Part shown: positions 24,574 through 33,703 of the stretch, piece after piece
Layout of the letters: every line of letters begins with the position of its first letter
Numbering within the stretch: the first letter of the stretch is position 1
Source of the DNA: Flavobacterium sp. I-STPP5a
GTDB lineage: Bacteria > Bacteroidota > Bacteroidia > Flavobacteriales > Flavobacteriaceae
Direction: 5' to 3'
Length of the DNA stretch: 64,000 nt
Assembly (NCBI RefSeq): GCF_009764685.1
Contig: NZ_VHLM01000055.1
Coordinates: 1 to 64,000 of the forward strand
Program-made: the position numbers and the translations under genes
The notes under the pieces: model-generated
Told to the model about the DNA's origin: nothing
The model's input: the letters and a program-made list of their open reading frames with translations, nothing else
Database searches by the model: none

Positions 24574-26601
24574 ATGACAACATCTACCTTGCTACTATTA
24601 GTTTTATCATTATTAATAGCGGGCGTATTGTCATATTTTCAATATTTATATAAAGCTAAAAACAAGTCAAAATTGAGTTTGTTTTTAGCTTTTTTTCGAT
24701 TTACCTCTATTTTTTGTCTTTTTTTATTATTGCTAAATCCAATAATAACTCGGGATAATTTAGTCATCACAAAGACGCCTCTTGCTGTTGTGGTTGATAA
24801 TTCAAGTTCTATAGCTTTTCTTAAAAATGAAAAGAAAACCAAAGAAATTCTCCAAAATATTCAGAGCAATACGGCTTTGAATGATAAATTTGATGTTCAA
24901 GTTTTTCAATTTTCTGAGGATTTTAGTCCTTTGTCAACAATTGATTTTAAAGGAAGTCAAACCAATATTGATCTTGTAGCGAACAATCTAAAAAGTATAT
25001 TTAAAAATACAGTTTTTCCAACGGTTTTGATTACTGATGGAAATCAAACATCAGGTAACGACTATGTTTATAGTTTTGATCCATCAAATAGAGTATTTCC
25101 TCTTGTAGTAGGTGATACTGTTACTTATCTTGATTTTAAAATCAATCAGTTGAATGTTAATAAGTATGCTTTTCATAAAAATAAATTTCCAGTAGAAGTA
25201 TTTTTACAGTATTCAGGTTCCAAAACTATGGAAGCTGATTTTTCATTGTCTCAAGGGAAAACTATTTTGAATAAGCAAAGCATGCGTTTTTCTCCTTCAA
25301 AACGAACACAATCCCTAACGTTGTTTTTACCTGCAGATAAAATCGGACTTCAACTTTATAAAGCGACAATTTCTTCAAAAGTAAAAGAAAGAAATACTTT
25401 TAATAATGTAAAGAATTTCGCAGTTGATGTTATAGATCAAAAAACAAATATTGCAATAGTATCTGCAATAAATCATCCGGATTTAGGAGCTTTAAAACGA
25501 GCAATAGAATCTAATGTACAGCGTAAAGTTACTGTTGTTAAACCTAACGATATTAAAGATTTAACACCATATTCGGTTTTGATTTTGTATCAACCTAATT
25601 CAGAGTTTAAATCAGTTTTTGATGCCAATACAAAATTGAAAATCAACAGCTTTATTATCACTGGTAATAGTACGGATTTTAATTTTTTGAACAATCAGCA
25701 AAATTCTCTTAATTTTAAAATGAGCGGACAAAAAGAGGATTATTTACCTGTTTTTAACAATCAATTTAATTTGTTTGCTGCTGAAAACATTGGCTTTGAA
25801 AATTTCCCTCCTATTCAAAATCCATTTGGCACTATAACGACAAATGCTGGTGTTACCGCACTGTTGTCGTCAAGAATTAGAGCAATTGATACGCAAATGC
25901 CTTTACTTGTTTTTGCAGAAAGTCAATCTGGTAGAAATGCTTTTTTAATGGGAGAGAATAGCTGGAAATGGCGTCTACAGTCTCATGTAACTCATAAATC
26001 TTTTGAAAAGTACGATGGTTTTCTTGATAAAATTATTCAGTTTCTAGCTTCAAACAATTCCAAAAAATCACTGGTGGTTGAGCATGAACGTTTTTACAAC
26101 TCAGGAGAACCTATTGAGATAACAGCTCAGTTTTTTAATAAAAATTATGAATTTGATGAAAAAGCTCGACTATCTATTTCGTTAAAAAACAAAAGCAATA
26201 AGCAAACTAAAAATTACGATTTAGTTAAAGGAAACAATACTTTTAAAGTCAATCTTGATGGTTTAAAGGCGGGATCTTATGATTTTACAGTTCAAGAGTT
26301 GAATTCCAAAACATCTTATACAGGTAGTTTTGAAATTTTAGATTTTGATATTGAAAAGCAATTTGTAAATTCAGATGTTGAAAAACTAAGCCAATTAGCA
26401 ACTCATACTAGCGGAAAAGTATTTTTTGCAAATGAAGAAGAACAATTAATAAAAACCCTACTAGATAGTCAAGAATACAAAGCGATTCAAAAAAGCAATA
26501 GTGTTAAAACACCATTAATAGACTGGATTTGGTTACTCATAATTATTGCTATTTCACTTGCTACAGAATGGTTTGTACGTAAATACAATGGTTTACTATA
26601 A
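24574..26601 (+). CDS. Membrane-anchored VWA-like protein
   Basis: A 675-residue protein with two N-terminal membrane helices (about 5-25 and 38-60), a large extracytoplasmic part and one C-terminal helix (about 648-668). After the second helix, VVDNSSSI near residue 74 fits the DxSxS metal-site motif of von Willebrand A domains, and LITDGNQT follows. This layout resembles the BatA/B-like and glutamine-amidotransferase-like membrane proteins of Bacteroidota. Function is unknown, possibly envelope assembly or stress. It ends 12 nt before a LysR gene. Confidence 0.8.
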   Translation: MTTSTLLLLVLSLLIAGVLSYFQYLYKAKNKSKLSLFLAFFRFTSIFCLFLLLLNPIITRDNLVITKTPLAVVVDNSSSIAFLKNEKKTKEILQNIQSNTALNDKFDVQVFQFSEDFSPLSTIDFKGSQTNIDLVANNLKSIFKNTVFPTVLITDGNQTSGNDYVYSFDPSNRVFPLVVGDTVTYLDFKINQLNVNKYAFHKNKFPVEVFLQYSGSKTMEADFSLSQGKTILNKQSMRFSPSKRTQSLTLFLPADKIGLQLYKATISSKVKERNTFNNVKNFAVDVIDQKTNIAIVSAINHPDLGALKRAIESNVQRKVTVVKPNDIKDLTPYSVLILYQPNSEFKSVFDANTKLKINSFIITGNSTDFNFLNNQQNSLNFKMSGQKEDYLPVFNNQFNLFAAENIGFENFPPIQNPFGTITTNAGVTALLSSRIRAIDTQMPLLVFAESQSGRNAFLMGENSWKWRLQSHVTHKSFEKYDGFLDKIIQFLASNNSKKSLVVEHERFYNSGEPIEITAQFFNKNYEFDEKARLSISLKNKSNKQTKNYDLVKGNNTFKVNLDGLKAGSYDFTVQELNSKTSYTGSFEILDFDIEKQFVNSDVEKLSQLATHTSGKVFFANEEEQLIKTLLDSQEYKAIQKSNSVKTPLIDWIWLLIIIAISLATEWFVRKYNGLL

Positions 26602-26613
26602 TTCAGATTTATT

Positions 26614-27510
26614 ATGGATTTTAGACTAAAAGTTTTTTATACAGTTGCCAATCGATTGAGTTTTACCAAAGCCGCAACTGAATTGTTTATCACTCAACCT
26701 GCCATTTCAAAGCACATACAAGAGTTAGAAGAACAATACGGAATTAAATTATTTGACAGAAATGGTTCTAAAATTGCTTTGACACACGCCGGAACTGTAT
26801 TGTTAAAACATGCCAAAAATATTTTTGAAATGTATCGCGAGATCGATTTTGACATGAGTACGCTGATTAACCAGCGTTCAGGATTACTACGATTAGGTGC
26901 GAGTACAACAATTTCACAATATATTATTCCGCCATTATTAGCTAAATTTCATTTAAAACTGCAGGACGTCAAAGTGAGTTTGTTAAACGGCAATACGGAA
27001 CAAATTGAGCATGCATTGGCACAGCAAGAAATTGAAATGGGCATTGTAGAAGGGCAGTCTAAAAATAAATTAATAAAATACATACCATTTTTAAAAGATG
27101 AATTGGTGTTAGTTTGTAATAGCTCCAATCCGCTGGTGCAACAAGATGAGATTGAGCTAACTGACCTTAAAAAAATGCAATTTTTAATACGTGAACAAGG
27201 TTCAGGAACACTTGAAGTAATTGAGCATGCTTTAAAACCTTTTGAAATTAAAGGTTCTGATTTACAAGTAGAAATGCAATTGGGAAGTACTGAAAGTATA
27301 AAGTCATATTTAATGAATTCCAATTGTGTTGCTTTTATGTCAATTCATGCGGTGCAAAAAGAGCTTCAAAACAATGAATTGGCTATTCTAGATATTAAAG
27401 ACTTAGTAATAGAACGTTATTTTTATATCATTACATTACAAGGAAAAACAGATTCTTTGTCTGAATTGTTTATTCAAAATATTTCGAACCATTATAATTT
27501 AAAGTTATAG
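26614..27510 (+). CDS. LysR-family transcriptional regulator
   Basis: A 298-residue regulator. Residues 1-60 are the winged helix (SFTKAATELFITQPAISKHIQELE) and the rest is the periplasmic-binding-protein-like effector domain. It is 12 nt after the VWA-like gene and 75 nt before a YeiH-family transporter. LysR-YeiH pairs recur in bacteria (for example YeiE-YeiH), so the transporter is its most likely target. An inverted repeat lies in the gap. Confidence 0.93.
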   Translation: MDFRLKVFYTVANRLSFTKAATELFITQPAISKHIQELEEQYGIKLFDRNGSKIALTHAGTVLLKHAKNIFEMYREIDFDMSTLINQRSGLLRLGASTTISQYIIPPLLAKFHLKLQDVKVSLLNGNTEQIEHALAQQEIEMGIVEGQSKNKLIKYIPFLKDELVLVCNSSNPLVQQDEIELTDLKKMQFLIREQGSGTLEVIEHALKPFEIKGSDLQVEMQLGSTESIKSYLMNSNCVAFMSIHAVQKELQNNELAILDIKDLVIERYFYIITLQGKTDSLSELFIQNISNHYNLKL

Positions 27511-27529
27511 TAGATTATAATTTGCAATT

Positions 27530-27555
27530 GGTGCTTTTAGATTAATGTACGCACC
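27530..27555 (+). promoter_or_regulatory. Candidate LysR operator upstream of the YeiH gene
   Basis: GGTGC (27530-27534) and GCACC (27551-27555) form an inverted repeat with a 16-nt spacer that runs into a degenerate -7 box (CACCTTTG). Position and symmetry fit a LysR-type site, but the core is short. Confidence 0.35.
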
Positions 27556-27585
27556 TTTGTAAAGTACTAATTCAACAACTTTACA

Positions 27586-28560
27586 TTGGAAACTCCTTAT
27601 AAAGATATTCATAAACAATCCTATTTATTTTTTAGCGAAAGTAAACTTATACAACAACTTTTTTTTGTAATGTTGCTTTTACTTTGTACCACCGTTTTTG
27701 TTTCTCCTCCAATTGCTTTAGGATTAGGATTGATTGTAGCTAATGTATTTGGGCATCCTTTTTTAGAATGGAATCAAAAAGCTACCAATTACTTATTGCA
27801 ATTTTCTGTTGTTGGTTTAGGTTTTGGTATGAATGTTCAAAGCGCAATGGCCGCAGGAAAGGAAGGCTTTTTATTTACCATTATTTCAATTGTCAGTACG
27901 TTGATTTTAGGAACTTTGTTGGGTAAATGGTTTAAAGTTGAAAGTAAAACATCTCATTTGATTTCTTGTGGAACTGCAATTTGTGGTGGTAGTGCTATAG
28001 CAGCAATTTCACCAGTAATCAAATCTGACGAAAAACAAACCTCAGTATCTTTAGGAGTCATATTCATATTAAATTCGGTTGCTTTATTTCTGTTTCCGGC
28101 TATCGGTCATTATTTTAAAGTATCTCAAAGTGATTTTGGAATGTGGTGTGCCATCGCAATACATGATACTAGTTCTGTTATTGGAGCAGCTAGTAAATAT
28201 GGTCCTGAGGCTTTGCAAATTGCGACAACCGTAAAATTAGCTCGGGCATTGTGGATTATTCCAGTTGCTTTATTCACGGCTTTTGTATTTAAAAACAAAT
28301 CGGGTAAAGTGAAAATTCCATACTTTATAGGATTCTTTATTTTGGCGCTAGTTGCCAATACTTATTTACCACAAGTACAGATTTTTGTACCGCAATTGGT
28401 TTCCGTTTCTAAAATAGGACTAACGATTACTTTATTTTTGATTGGAGCAGGTTTAAATAGAAAGGTTTTAAAATCAGTTGGATTTAGACCACTTGTACAA
28501 GGAATAATACTTTGGGTTTGTATTGCGAGTTTTACTTTTATATGGATTGTTTTGTTTTAA
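27586..28560 (+). CDS. YeiH-family (UPF0324) putative sulfate exporter
   Basis: A 324-residue inner-membrane protein with about 10 helices. SPPIALGLGLIVANVFG, VVGLGFGMN, CGTAICGGSAIAAISP and GAGLNRKVLK are characteristic of the YeiH/UPF0324 family. Members are annotated as sulfate or anion exporters with limited proof. The start is a TTG at 27586. An internal ATG at 27670 would cut into the first helix and is less likely. Probably controlled by the adjacent LysR protein. Confidence 0.88.
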   Translation: METPYKDIHKQSYLFFSESKLIQQLFFVMLLLLCTTVFVSPPIALGLGLIVANVFGHPFLEWNQKATNYLLQFSVVGLGFGMNVQSAMAAGKEGFLFTIISIVSTLILGTLLGKWFKVESKTSHLISCGTAICGGSAIAAISPVIKSDEKQTSVSLGVIFILNSVALFLFPAIGHYFKVSQSDFGMWCAIAIHDTSSVIGAASKYGPEALQIATTVKLARALWIIPVALFTAFVFKNKSGKVKIPYFIGFFILALVANTYLPQVQIFVPQLVSVSKIGLTITLFLIGAGLNRKVLKSVGFRPLVQGIILWVCIASFTFIWIVLF

Positions 28561-28669
28561 GTTTAAAAATAAACATTTAGATAATTATTATAGTTCAATC
28601 AAAAAATTATTTAGAAACGTTTTAACATAATCTCAAAATGTTTTTCTTTATTATCACAAATTAATGAAA

Positions 28670-28677
28670 TACATTTG
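28670..28677 (+). promoter_or_regulatory. -7 box of the P1-type nuclease gene
   Basis: TACATTTG lies 23 nt before the ATG. The -33 element is unclear. Confidence 0.6.
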
Positions 28678-28700
28678 CTTTTCTAAAAAAATAACATTTA

Positions 28701-29699
28701 ATGAAAAAATTTAAATTTAAATCTACATTTATTGCATTATCGTCAGTTGGAGTTGCTTTTTTTTTAATTTCATGGGGCGTAATTGGTCATGAGCGTATCA
28801 ACAGAGCAGCTGTTATGGCATTGCCTAAACCACTGCAGACTTTCTTTTACAATCATATTGATTTTATTACTCAGGAATCAACAGTTCCAGATTTAAGACG
28901 CAATGTTTTGAATGATAAAATGGAACCACCACGTCATTATTTTGATATGGAAAACTTTGGTGATGCAGCTTCTTTTCCTAAAACAATGGAAGAAGCTAAA
29001 GCAAAATATGACGAAAAGTTTTTAACCAAAAATGGAATCTTACCTTGGCACATTCAAGATTTAATGGTAAAATTAACAAAGGCTTTCAAAGAAAAGAGAA
29101 AAAACGAAATCCTTTTTATTGCAGGTGATTTAGGGCATTACATAGCAGATGGTCACATGCCTTTGCATACTTCAGACAATCATGACGGTCAAAATACAAA
29201 CCAAAAAGGAATTCACTCTTTGTGGGAAAGTCGTTTACCGGAGTTGTTTGCCAAGGATTATAAATTCAATGTTCCTCAAGGTGTTTATTTAGAAAATGTG
29301 GAGAAAGCAACTTGGGATTTGATTTTTGATACGCACAGCTTAGTAGAGCCGTTATTAGCCATTGATAAAAAATTAAGAACTGCTACGGCTGAAAACAAAA
29401 TTTTTGTCACTGATGCTGCTGGTGAAATAGTAAAAAATAAATACGGAGGAACCCTCTATTCCGATGAATATGCAAAACAATTGCATGCTGATATGAATGG
29501 TATGGTTGAAAAGCAAATGAGAAAGGCCATAACCGTCACAGCAAGTTTTTGGTATACAGCTTGGGTAAATGCAGGAAAACCTGATTTGAGTGGTTTAGAT
29601 ACTCCAGAATTGACTAAAAGAAATAGCAAATTGCTAAAAAAAGACATGAAAACGTACTTGAAAGGGGATCTTTTTGGACTAACAAGCGATAAAGAATAA
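28701..29699 (+). CDS. Exported S1/P1-nuclease / zinc phospholipase C superfamily protein
   Basis: A 332-residue protein with an N-terminal signal sequence (hydrophobic FIALSSVGVAFFLIS). Cleavage just before Trp26 or so would expose WG at the mature N-terminus, and in P1 nuclease and phospholipase C the N-terminal Trp helps bind zinc. Other zinc ligands are visible in VIGHERIN, LGHYIADGHMPLHTSDNHDGQ and IHSLWE. It probably hydrolyses phosphodiester bonds in exported nucleic acids or phospholipids. Which substrate is used is not clear. Transcribed alone. Confidence 0.85.
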   Translation: MKKFKFKSTFIALSSVGVAFFLISWGVIGHERINRAAVMALPKPLQTFFYNHIDFITQESTVPDLRRNVLNDKMEPPRHYFDMENFGDAASFPKTMEEAKAKYDEKFLTKNGILPWHIQDLMVKLTKAFKEKRKNEILFIAGDLGHYIADGHMPLHTSDNHDGQNTNQKGIHSLWESRLPELFAKDYKFNVPQGVYLENVEKATWDLIFDTHSLVEPLLAIDKKLRTATAENKIFVTDAAGEIVKNKYGGTLYSDEYAKQLHADMNGMVEKQMRKAITVTASFWYTAWVNAGKPDLSGLDTPELTKRNSKLLKKDMKTYLKGDLFGLTSDKE

Positions 29700-29713
29700 A
29701 GCCATAATAACTT

Positions 29714-29755
29714 AAAAAAAAGCGGGTGAGACTTATGTTTCACCCGCTTTTTTTT
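29714..29755. terminator. Bidirectional terminator between convergent genes
   Basis: A perfect 16-bp inverted repeat with the GC-rich core GCGGGTGA and A/T runs on both sides, shared by the nuclease gene and the LTA-synthase-like gene. Confidence 0.93.
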
Positions 29756-29758
29756 GTA

Positions 29759-31858
29759 TTAATTTATTTTTTGATACCTTTTATTCTTAAGCATATCTGA
29801 TGCCGATTGGTAAAAGGAAATTGTTTCTTTCACTAGATCTGTTCTCTCTTTCTTTATTGGAAATTGATCGTAATAAATTTGAAAAATTGGAGCTACTTTT
29901 TGATCTGGTTTTAAATGCAATTCAAATTGTTTGACCTTCTGTTTTGGTGAAATAATGGTTAAAACGTTATCCTTTATTAATCCTAAATCTTGATACGTAG
30001 CAATCAAAGCTCTCGGCTTGTAGTCTGCTTTTAGTACGTCTTGTCCATAAAATTTACTTTGGTAATCAAAATTAAGAAGACCAAAAAGGGTAGGCATAAC
30101 ATCTATTTGTGACATTAGGTTAGTGTATTGAGCTGGTGCAATAAAACCAGGACTGTAAATCATAGCTGGAATACGGTATTTATCAACCGGTAATTCTGTT
30201 TTTCCTGCACTTGATGCACAATGATCAGCTACAATCACAAAAACGGTGTTGCTAAACCATGGCTTTTTTTGTGCCATTGCAAAAAATTTGCGCATAGCAT
30301 AATCCGTATACTTCACCCCGCCATCACGAGATTTAGCATCGCCAGGAATGTCAATTTTACCATTCGGATACGTAAAAGGTCTGTGATTGCTAACAGTCAT
30401 GATATGATTGAAAAACGGTTGCCCTGTTTTTGCTTCTTGATTCATTACGTTAATTGCTTTGTGATACATATCTTCGTCACAAACACCCCAAATATTGGCA
30501 AACGTAATTTCGCTGGGTTCAAATGTTTTTTTATCTACAATGTCATAGCCATTGCCTGTGAAAAAATCCTCCATATTATCAAAAAAAGCATCACCTCCAT
30601 ACATGAATTTAACTACATATCCCTTTTGCTTGAAAATGCTCCCTGTTGAAAATTTATTTTTATTGTCTTCGCGCTTCACAACACTTTCGCCTGCAGTAGG
30701 AGGAAAGCATAGGGTTACGGCTTCAAGGCCTCTTACGGTTCTATTTCCAGCCGCATAAAGATTGGTGAAAACCAAACTTTTGGTAGCCAAACTATCTAAA
30801 AAGGGAGTAATACCATTTTCGTTACCATACATTTTCATGAATTCGGCACTGTAACTTTCAATCGTGATTAAAACAACATTTTTATGTTGTTCAGCAGCTA
30901 CATTTTGAATGTCTCGTAAAGAGCTATTGTCTGTAATATTTGGAATTTGTTGTTTTAGCTGAGAAAATGCTTCTTGAGTTGGTATCGTTTTATAAAATTT
31001 GAAGTAATCCAATTCGCTATGTACGAAAGCAAAATAAAATTTATAAATACCATTAGCTTGTAGCTCATTAGCAAAGACATTTCGCGAATTTTCTTTCGTC
31101 GATAAATAAGGCAAAGCAAGCAATGCAACACCAAAAAGGAAGAGATAGATTCCTGATGTTTTAATTTTTTGTGTAAAAGTAGGAATGTTTTCTATATAAC
31201 TTTTTGTTTTTTGGACAATGAAATACGTAATGATACCTGCTAATGCAAACAAAGCTGAAAACAATGGAATAACAGGATAAGACTCCATGATGTTACCAAT
31301 TACTTCATTAGTATAAATTAAATAATTGACTGCAATAAAATTGTATCGAACACCAAATTCATTCCAAAAGAAATATTCACTAATCCCATTTTGCAAAATC
31401 AACAGAACATAAAGTAAAATAACAAAAGAGAACAACCAAAACCGATTAGCATTGCGATATTTCGGTAGAAAAAGTAAAAGTGCAAAAAATATGGTTTTTA
31501 TAGAAAGAAAACCAATTGCAATTTTTGGTAACGCGCTACCATATTCGTTCAAAATAGTATTTCCAAAAGCTACGTAGCAAAGTAGTGCTACAAAGAATCC
31601 CAAAATTACATACCCGTATGGGGAATAGTATTTCGCATTTGATATAAATATAAGGTAAAGCCATAAAAATAGACTTAAGAGCACAAAAATTAATGCATCC
31701 GATAGAAATCCTAAAATGAATATTGAAAAAGTTTCAATAACAGTAAAGGAGGTTTGAGTAATTGGATGAAAAAATAAAATCAACCGAACTATAAAGCTAA
31801 TACTGACAAAAAACAATACTAAATAGTTGAAAGGCGACGTTATCTTAAAAAGCTTCAT
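29759..31858 (-). CDS. LTA-synthase-like membrane sulfatase/phosphotransferase
   Basis: A 699-residue protein with five N-terminal membrane helices and a large extracytoplasmic sulfatase-fold domain (PF00884). Metal ligands and nucleophile are visible: VLITIESYSAEF (Glu near 330), GNRTVRGLE (Thr near 367) and VADHCASSAG (Asp-His near 547). In Gram-positives such proteins polymerise lipoteichoic acid. In Bacteroidota the substrate is not known, and transfer of a phosphoglycerol or phosphoethanolamine group to an envelope glycan or lipid is likely. Transcribed alone. Confidence 0.88.
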   Translation of the reverse strand: MKLFKITSPFNYLVLFFVSISFIVRLILFFHPITQTSFTVIETFSIFILGFLSDALIFVLLSLFLWLYLIFISNAKYYSPYGYVILGFFVALLCYVAFGNTILNEYGSALPKIAIGFLSIKTIFFALLLFLPKYRNANRFWLFSFVILLYVLLILQNGISEYFFWNEFGVRYNFIAVNYLIYTNEVIGNIMESYPVIPLFSALFALAGIITYFIVQKTKSYIENIPTFTQKIKTSGIYLFLFGVALLALPYLSTKENSRNVFANELQANGIYKFYFAFVHSELDYFKFYKTIPTQEAFSQLKQQIPNITDNSSLRDIQNVAAEQHKNVVLITIESYSAEFMKMYGNENGITPFLDSLATKSLVFTNLYAAGNRTVRGLEAVTLCFPPTAGESVVKREDNKNKFSTGSIFKQKGYVVKFMYGGDAFFDNMEDFFTGNGYDIVDKKTFEPSEITFANIWGVCDEDMYHKAINVMNQEAKTGQPFFNHIMTVSNHRPFTYPNGKIDIPGDAKSRDGGVKYTDYAMRKFFAMAQKKPWFSNTVFVIVADHCASSAGKTELPVDKYRIPAMIYSPGFIAPAQYTNLMSQIDVMPTLFGLLNFDYQSKFYGQDVLKADYKPRALIATYQDLGLIKDNVLTIISPKQKVKQFELHLKPDQKVAPIFQIYYDQFPIKKERTDLVKETISFYQSASDMLKNKRYQKIN

Positions 31859-31905
31859 ATTTTATTTTTTGTCGTAAAAGTAACTTTTATTAATGTAGTA
31901 TTATT

Positions 31906-31950
31906 TTAAGATTTGCTTAATGTTAGTAATAAGATTAATATTAACTTAAG
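31906..31950 (+). promoter_or_regulatory. Candidate response-regulator sites upstream of the thioredoxin-ApbE module
   Basis: Two pairs of direct repeats, TTAAG (31906) with TTAAT (31917) and TTAAT (31935) with TTAAG (31946), each have an 11-bp period, as OmpR-family regulators prefer. A closely similar pair sits upstream of the metal pump at 37162. TTAA is common in this genome, so this remains a hypothesis. Confidence 0.4.
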
Positions 31951-32019
31951 AATAGCCGTTAGACAAACTAGTAATTAATAAAATAAATAATTTTACAAAG
32001 AATTCAAATTCAAGTTCAA

Positions 32020-32457
32020 ATGAAAAAATGCAGTATTGTTTTATTCCTTATGATAGGAACAATAGGTTTTTCTCAAAGCTGGAAAACATCTTTTACAGAA
32101 GCAAAATCCCAAGCTGCTGCCGAAAACAAAAATATACTTTTAGTTTTCTCAGGATCGGATTGGTGTGCTCCTTGCATAAAATTAGACAAAACCATCTGGC
32201 AATCGGAAGAGTTTAAAAGTGAATCTGCTCAAAAATGGGTGATCTATAAAGCTGATTTTCCAAAGAAAAAAGCCAATTTATTACCAGCAGAGTTAACTGA
32301 AAGCAATAAAAAGTTAGCTGAACAATATAACAAAGCAGGGAATTTTCCGCTGGTATTGCTTTTGAATCCAACAGGTAAAGTACTTGGAATTAGTGGTTAC
32401 AAGAACGTAAGTCCACAAGAATATATTCAATTGATTCATTCTTTCGAACAAAAATGA
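32020..32457 (+). CDS. Exported thioredoxin-fold protein of the ApbE/DUF4266/DUF3570 module
   Basis: A 145-residue protein with a signal peptide (MKKCSIVLFLMIGTIGFSQ, cleaved near SQ-SW). It has a thioredoxin fold with SDWCAPC (C49, C52) and the cis-Pro loop GNFPLVLLL. It acts in the periplasm, probably reducing or delivering electrons to a partner protein. The stop overlaps the start of apbE by 4 nt (ATGA), so translation is coupled. First gene of the module. Partners may be the small Cys-tailed DUF4266 lipoprotein or ApbE substrates. Confidence 0.88.
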   Translation: MKKCSIVLFLMIGTIGFSQSWKTSFTEAKSQAAAENKNILLVFSGSDWCAPCIKLDKTIWQSEEFKSESAQKWVIYKADFPKKKANLLPAELTESNKKLAEQYNKAGNFPLVLLLNPTGKVLGISGYKNVSPQEYIQLIHSFEQK

Positions 32458-33440
32458 AAAAAATAGTCTTCTTAATAGTAGTTATTTGTAGTCTTTCGGC
32501 ACAGTCACAAATTATTCATAAACGAAAATTGTTTATGTTAGGGAGCCCATTTGAGGTTACTGCTGTTGCAAAAGATACTATTGCTGCCAACGAATATATT
32601 GATTTGGCTATAGCTGAATCAAAACGAATTGAGAATTTAATCTCAGATTGGATTCCCACTACTCAAATTTCTCAAGTCAATAAAAATGCGGGCATAAAAC
32701 CTGTTAAAGTCGATGCTGAAGTTTTTGAATTGGTCGAAAGAGCTATAAAAATTTCGAAGTTAACTAATGGAGCTTTTGATATTTCTTATGCTTCTATGGA
32801 TAAAATTTGGAAGTTTGATGGGTCTATGAAAGTGATGCCTACTGAAGAAGCTATTAAAAAATCAGTAGCAAAAATTGGATATCAAAACATCATATTAGAT
32901 CCTAAAGAGAAGACAATTTTTCTGAAATTCGAAGGAATGAAGTTAGGTTTAGGAGGAATAGGACAAGGATATATAGCCGATAAGATAAAAAGTTTATTAT
33001 TTTCCAAAGGGTGTTTGGCAGGAATCATAAATGTTTCGGGAGATATCAATGCGTGGGGAAAACAACCTGATGGAAAACCATGGACAGTAGGAATTGTAAA
33101 CCCTGTAAATAAAAATAAAATTTTTGCCACTTTTCCACTTACTGATAGCGCGGTGGAGACTTCAGGAAGTTATGAGAAATTTGTTGTTTTTAATGGCAAA
33201 AGGTACTCACACATCATTGATCCAAGAACGGGTTATCCTGCCACTGGAATTGTTAGTGTTTCTGTCTTTGCAAAGCAAACAGAAATTGCAGATGCCTTAG
33301 CTACAGGAATTTTTGTTTTGGGAGTTGATGTAGGTTTGGATTTAGTCAATCAAATAAAAGGAGTAGAGTGCATCATTGTAGACGATACGGGTAAAGTGCA
33401 TTCTTCAAAAGGAATAGATACCAAAAATGCAATCAATTAA
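32454..33440 (+). CDS. apbE: FAD:protein FMN transferase (ApbE)
   Basis: A 328-residue exported enzyme (signal peptide ends at SAQSQ) that attaches FMN covalently to a Ser or Thr of target proteins outside the cytoplasm. Family motifs are SDWIPTTQISQVNKNAG, ISYASMDKIWKF, LGGIGQGYIADKI, GDINAWG and SHIIDPRTGYPATG (near 251-264). No Nqr or Rnf genes are nearby, so its substrate should be in this module. The DUF3570 protein two genes on has an SSGASQS stretch like the target consensus. Confidence 0.95.
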   Translation: MKKIVFLIVVICSLSAQSQIIHKRKLFMLGSPFEVTAVAKDTIAANEYIDLAIAESKRIENLISDWIPTTQISQVNKNAGIKPVKVDAEVFELVERAIKISKLTNGAFDISYASMDKIWKFDGSMKVMPTEEAIKKSVAKIGYQNIILDPKEKTIFLKFEGMKLGLGGIGQGYIADKIKSLLFSKGCLAGIINVSGDINAWGKQPDGKPWTVGIVNPVNKNKIFATFPLTDSAVETSGSYEKFVVFNGKRYSHIIDPRTGYPATGIVSVSVFAKQTEIADALATGIFVLGVDVGLDLVNQIKGVECIIVDDTGKVHSSKGIDTKNAIN

Positions 33441-33451
33441 ATAGTACTGAG

Positions 33452-33664
33452 ATGAAAAAGAAATTAGGATTAATACTGGTAGGATTGTTCGTTTTGCAAT
33501 CTTGTAGCTCCGTAAAGGAATATGAAAAAGAAAAAATTAACGATCCTGATATGAAACTATCAGCGAGAACGGCAGAGCGTTATGAAACTTCTTTTCAAGT
33601 GTACCGTGAAGCTTCAGCTGGTGCCAATGGCGGTAAATCGGGTGGTGGTTGTGGTTGCAATTAA
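33452..33664 (+). CDS. DUF4266 small lipoprotein with a Cys-rich tail
   Basis: A 70-residue lipoprotein. The lipobox VLQSC puts the lipidated Cys at about residue 18. A mid-region (NDPDMKLSARTAERYETSFQ) is conserved in the family as I recall it, and the C-terminus is Gly-rich ending SGGGCGCN, with two cysteines one residue apart. These could bind a metal or form a disulfide handled by the module's thioredoxin. Function unknown. It lies between apbE and the DUF3570 gene with gaps of 11 and 39 nt. Confidence 0.85.
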   Translation: MKKKLGLILVGLFVLQSCSSVKEYEKEKINDPDMKLSARTAERYETSFQVYREASAGANGGKSGGGCGCN

Positions 33665-33703
33665 CATTGCAAATAGTTGACTTTAATAGCAATTCAATTT
33701 AAA

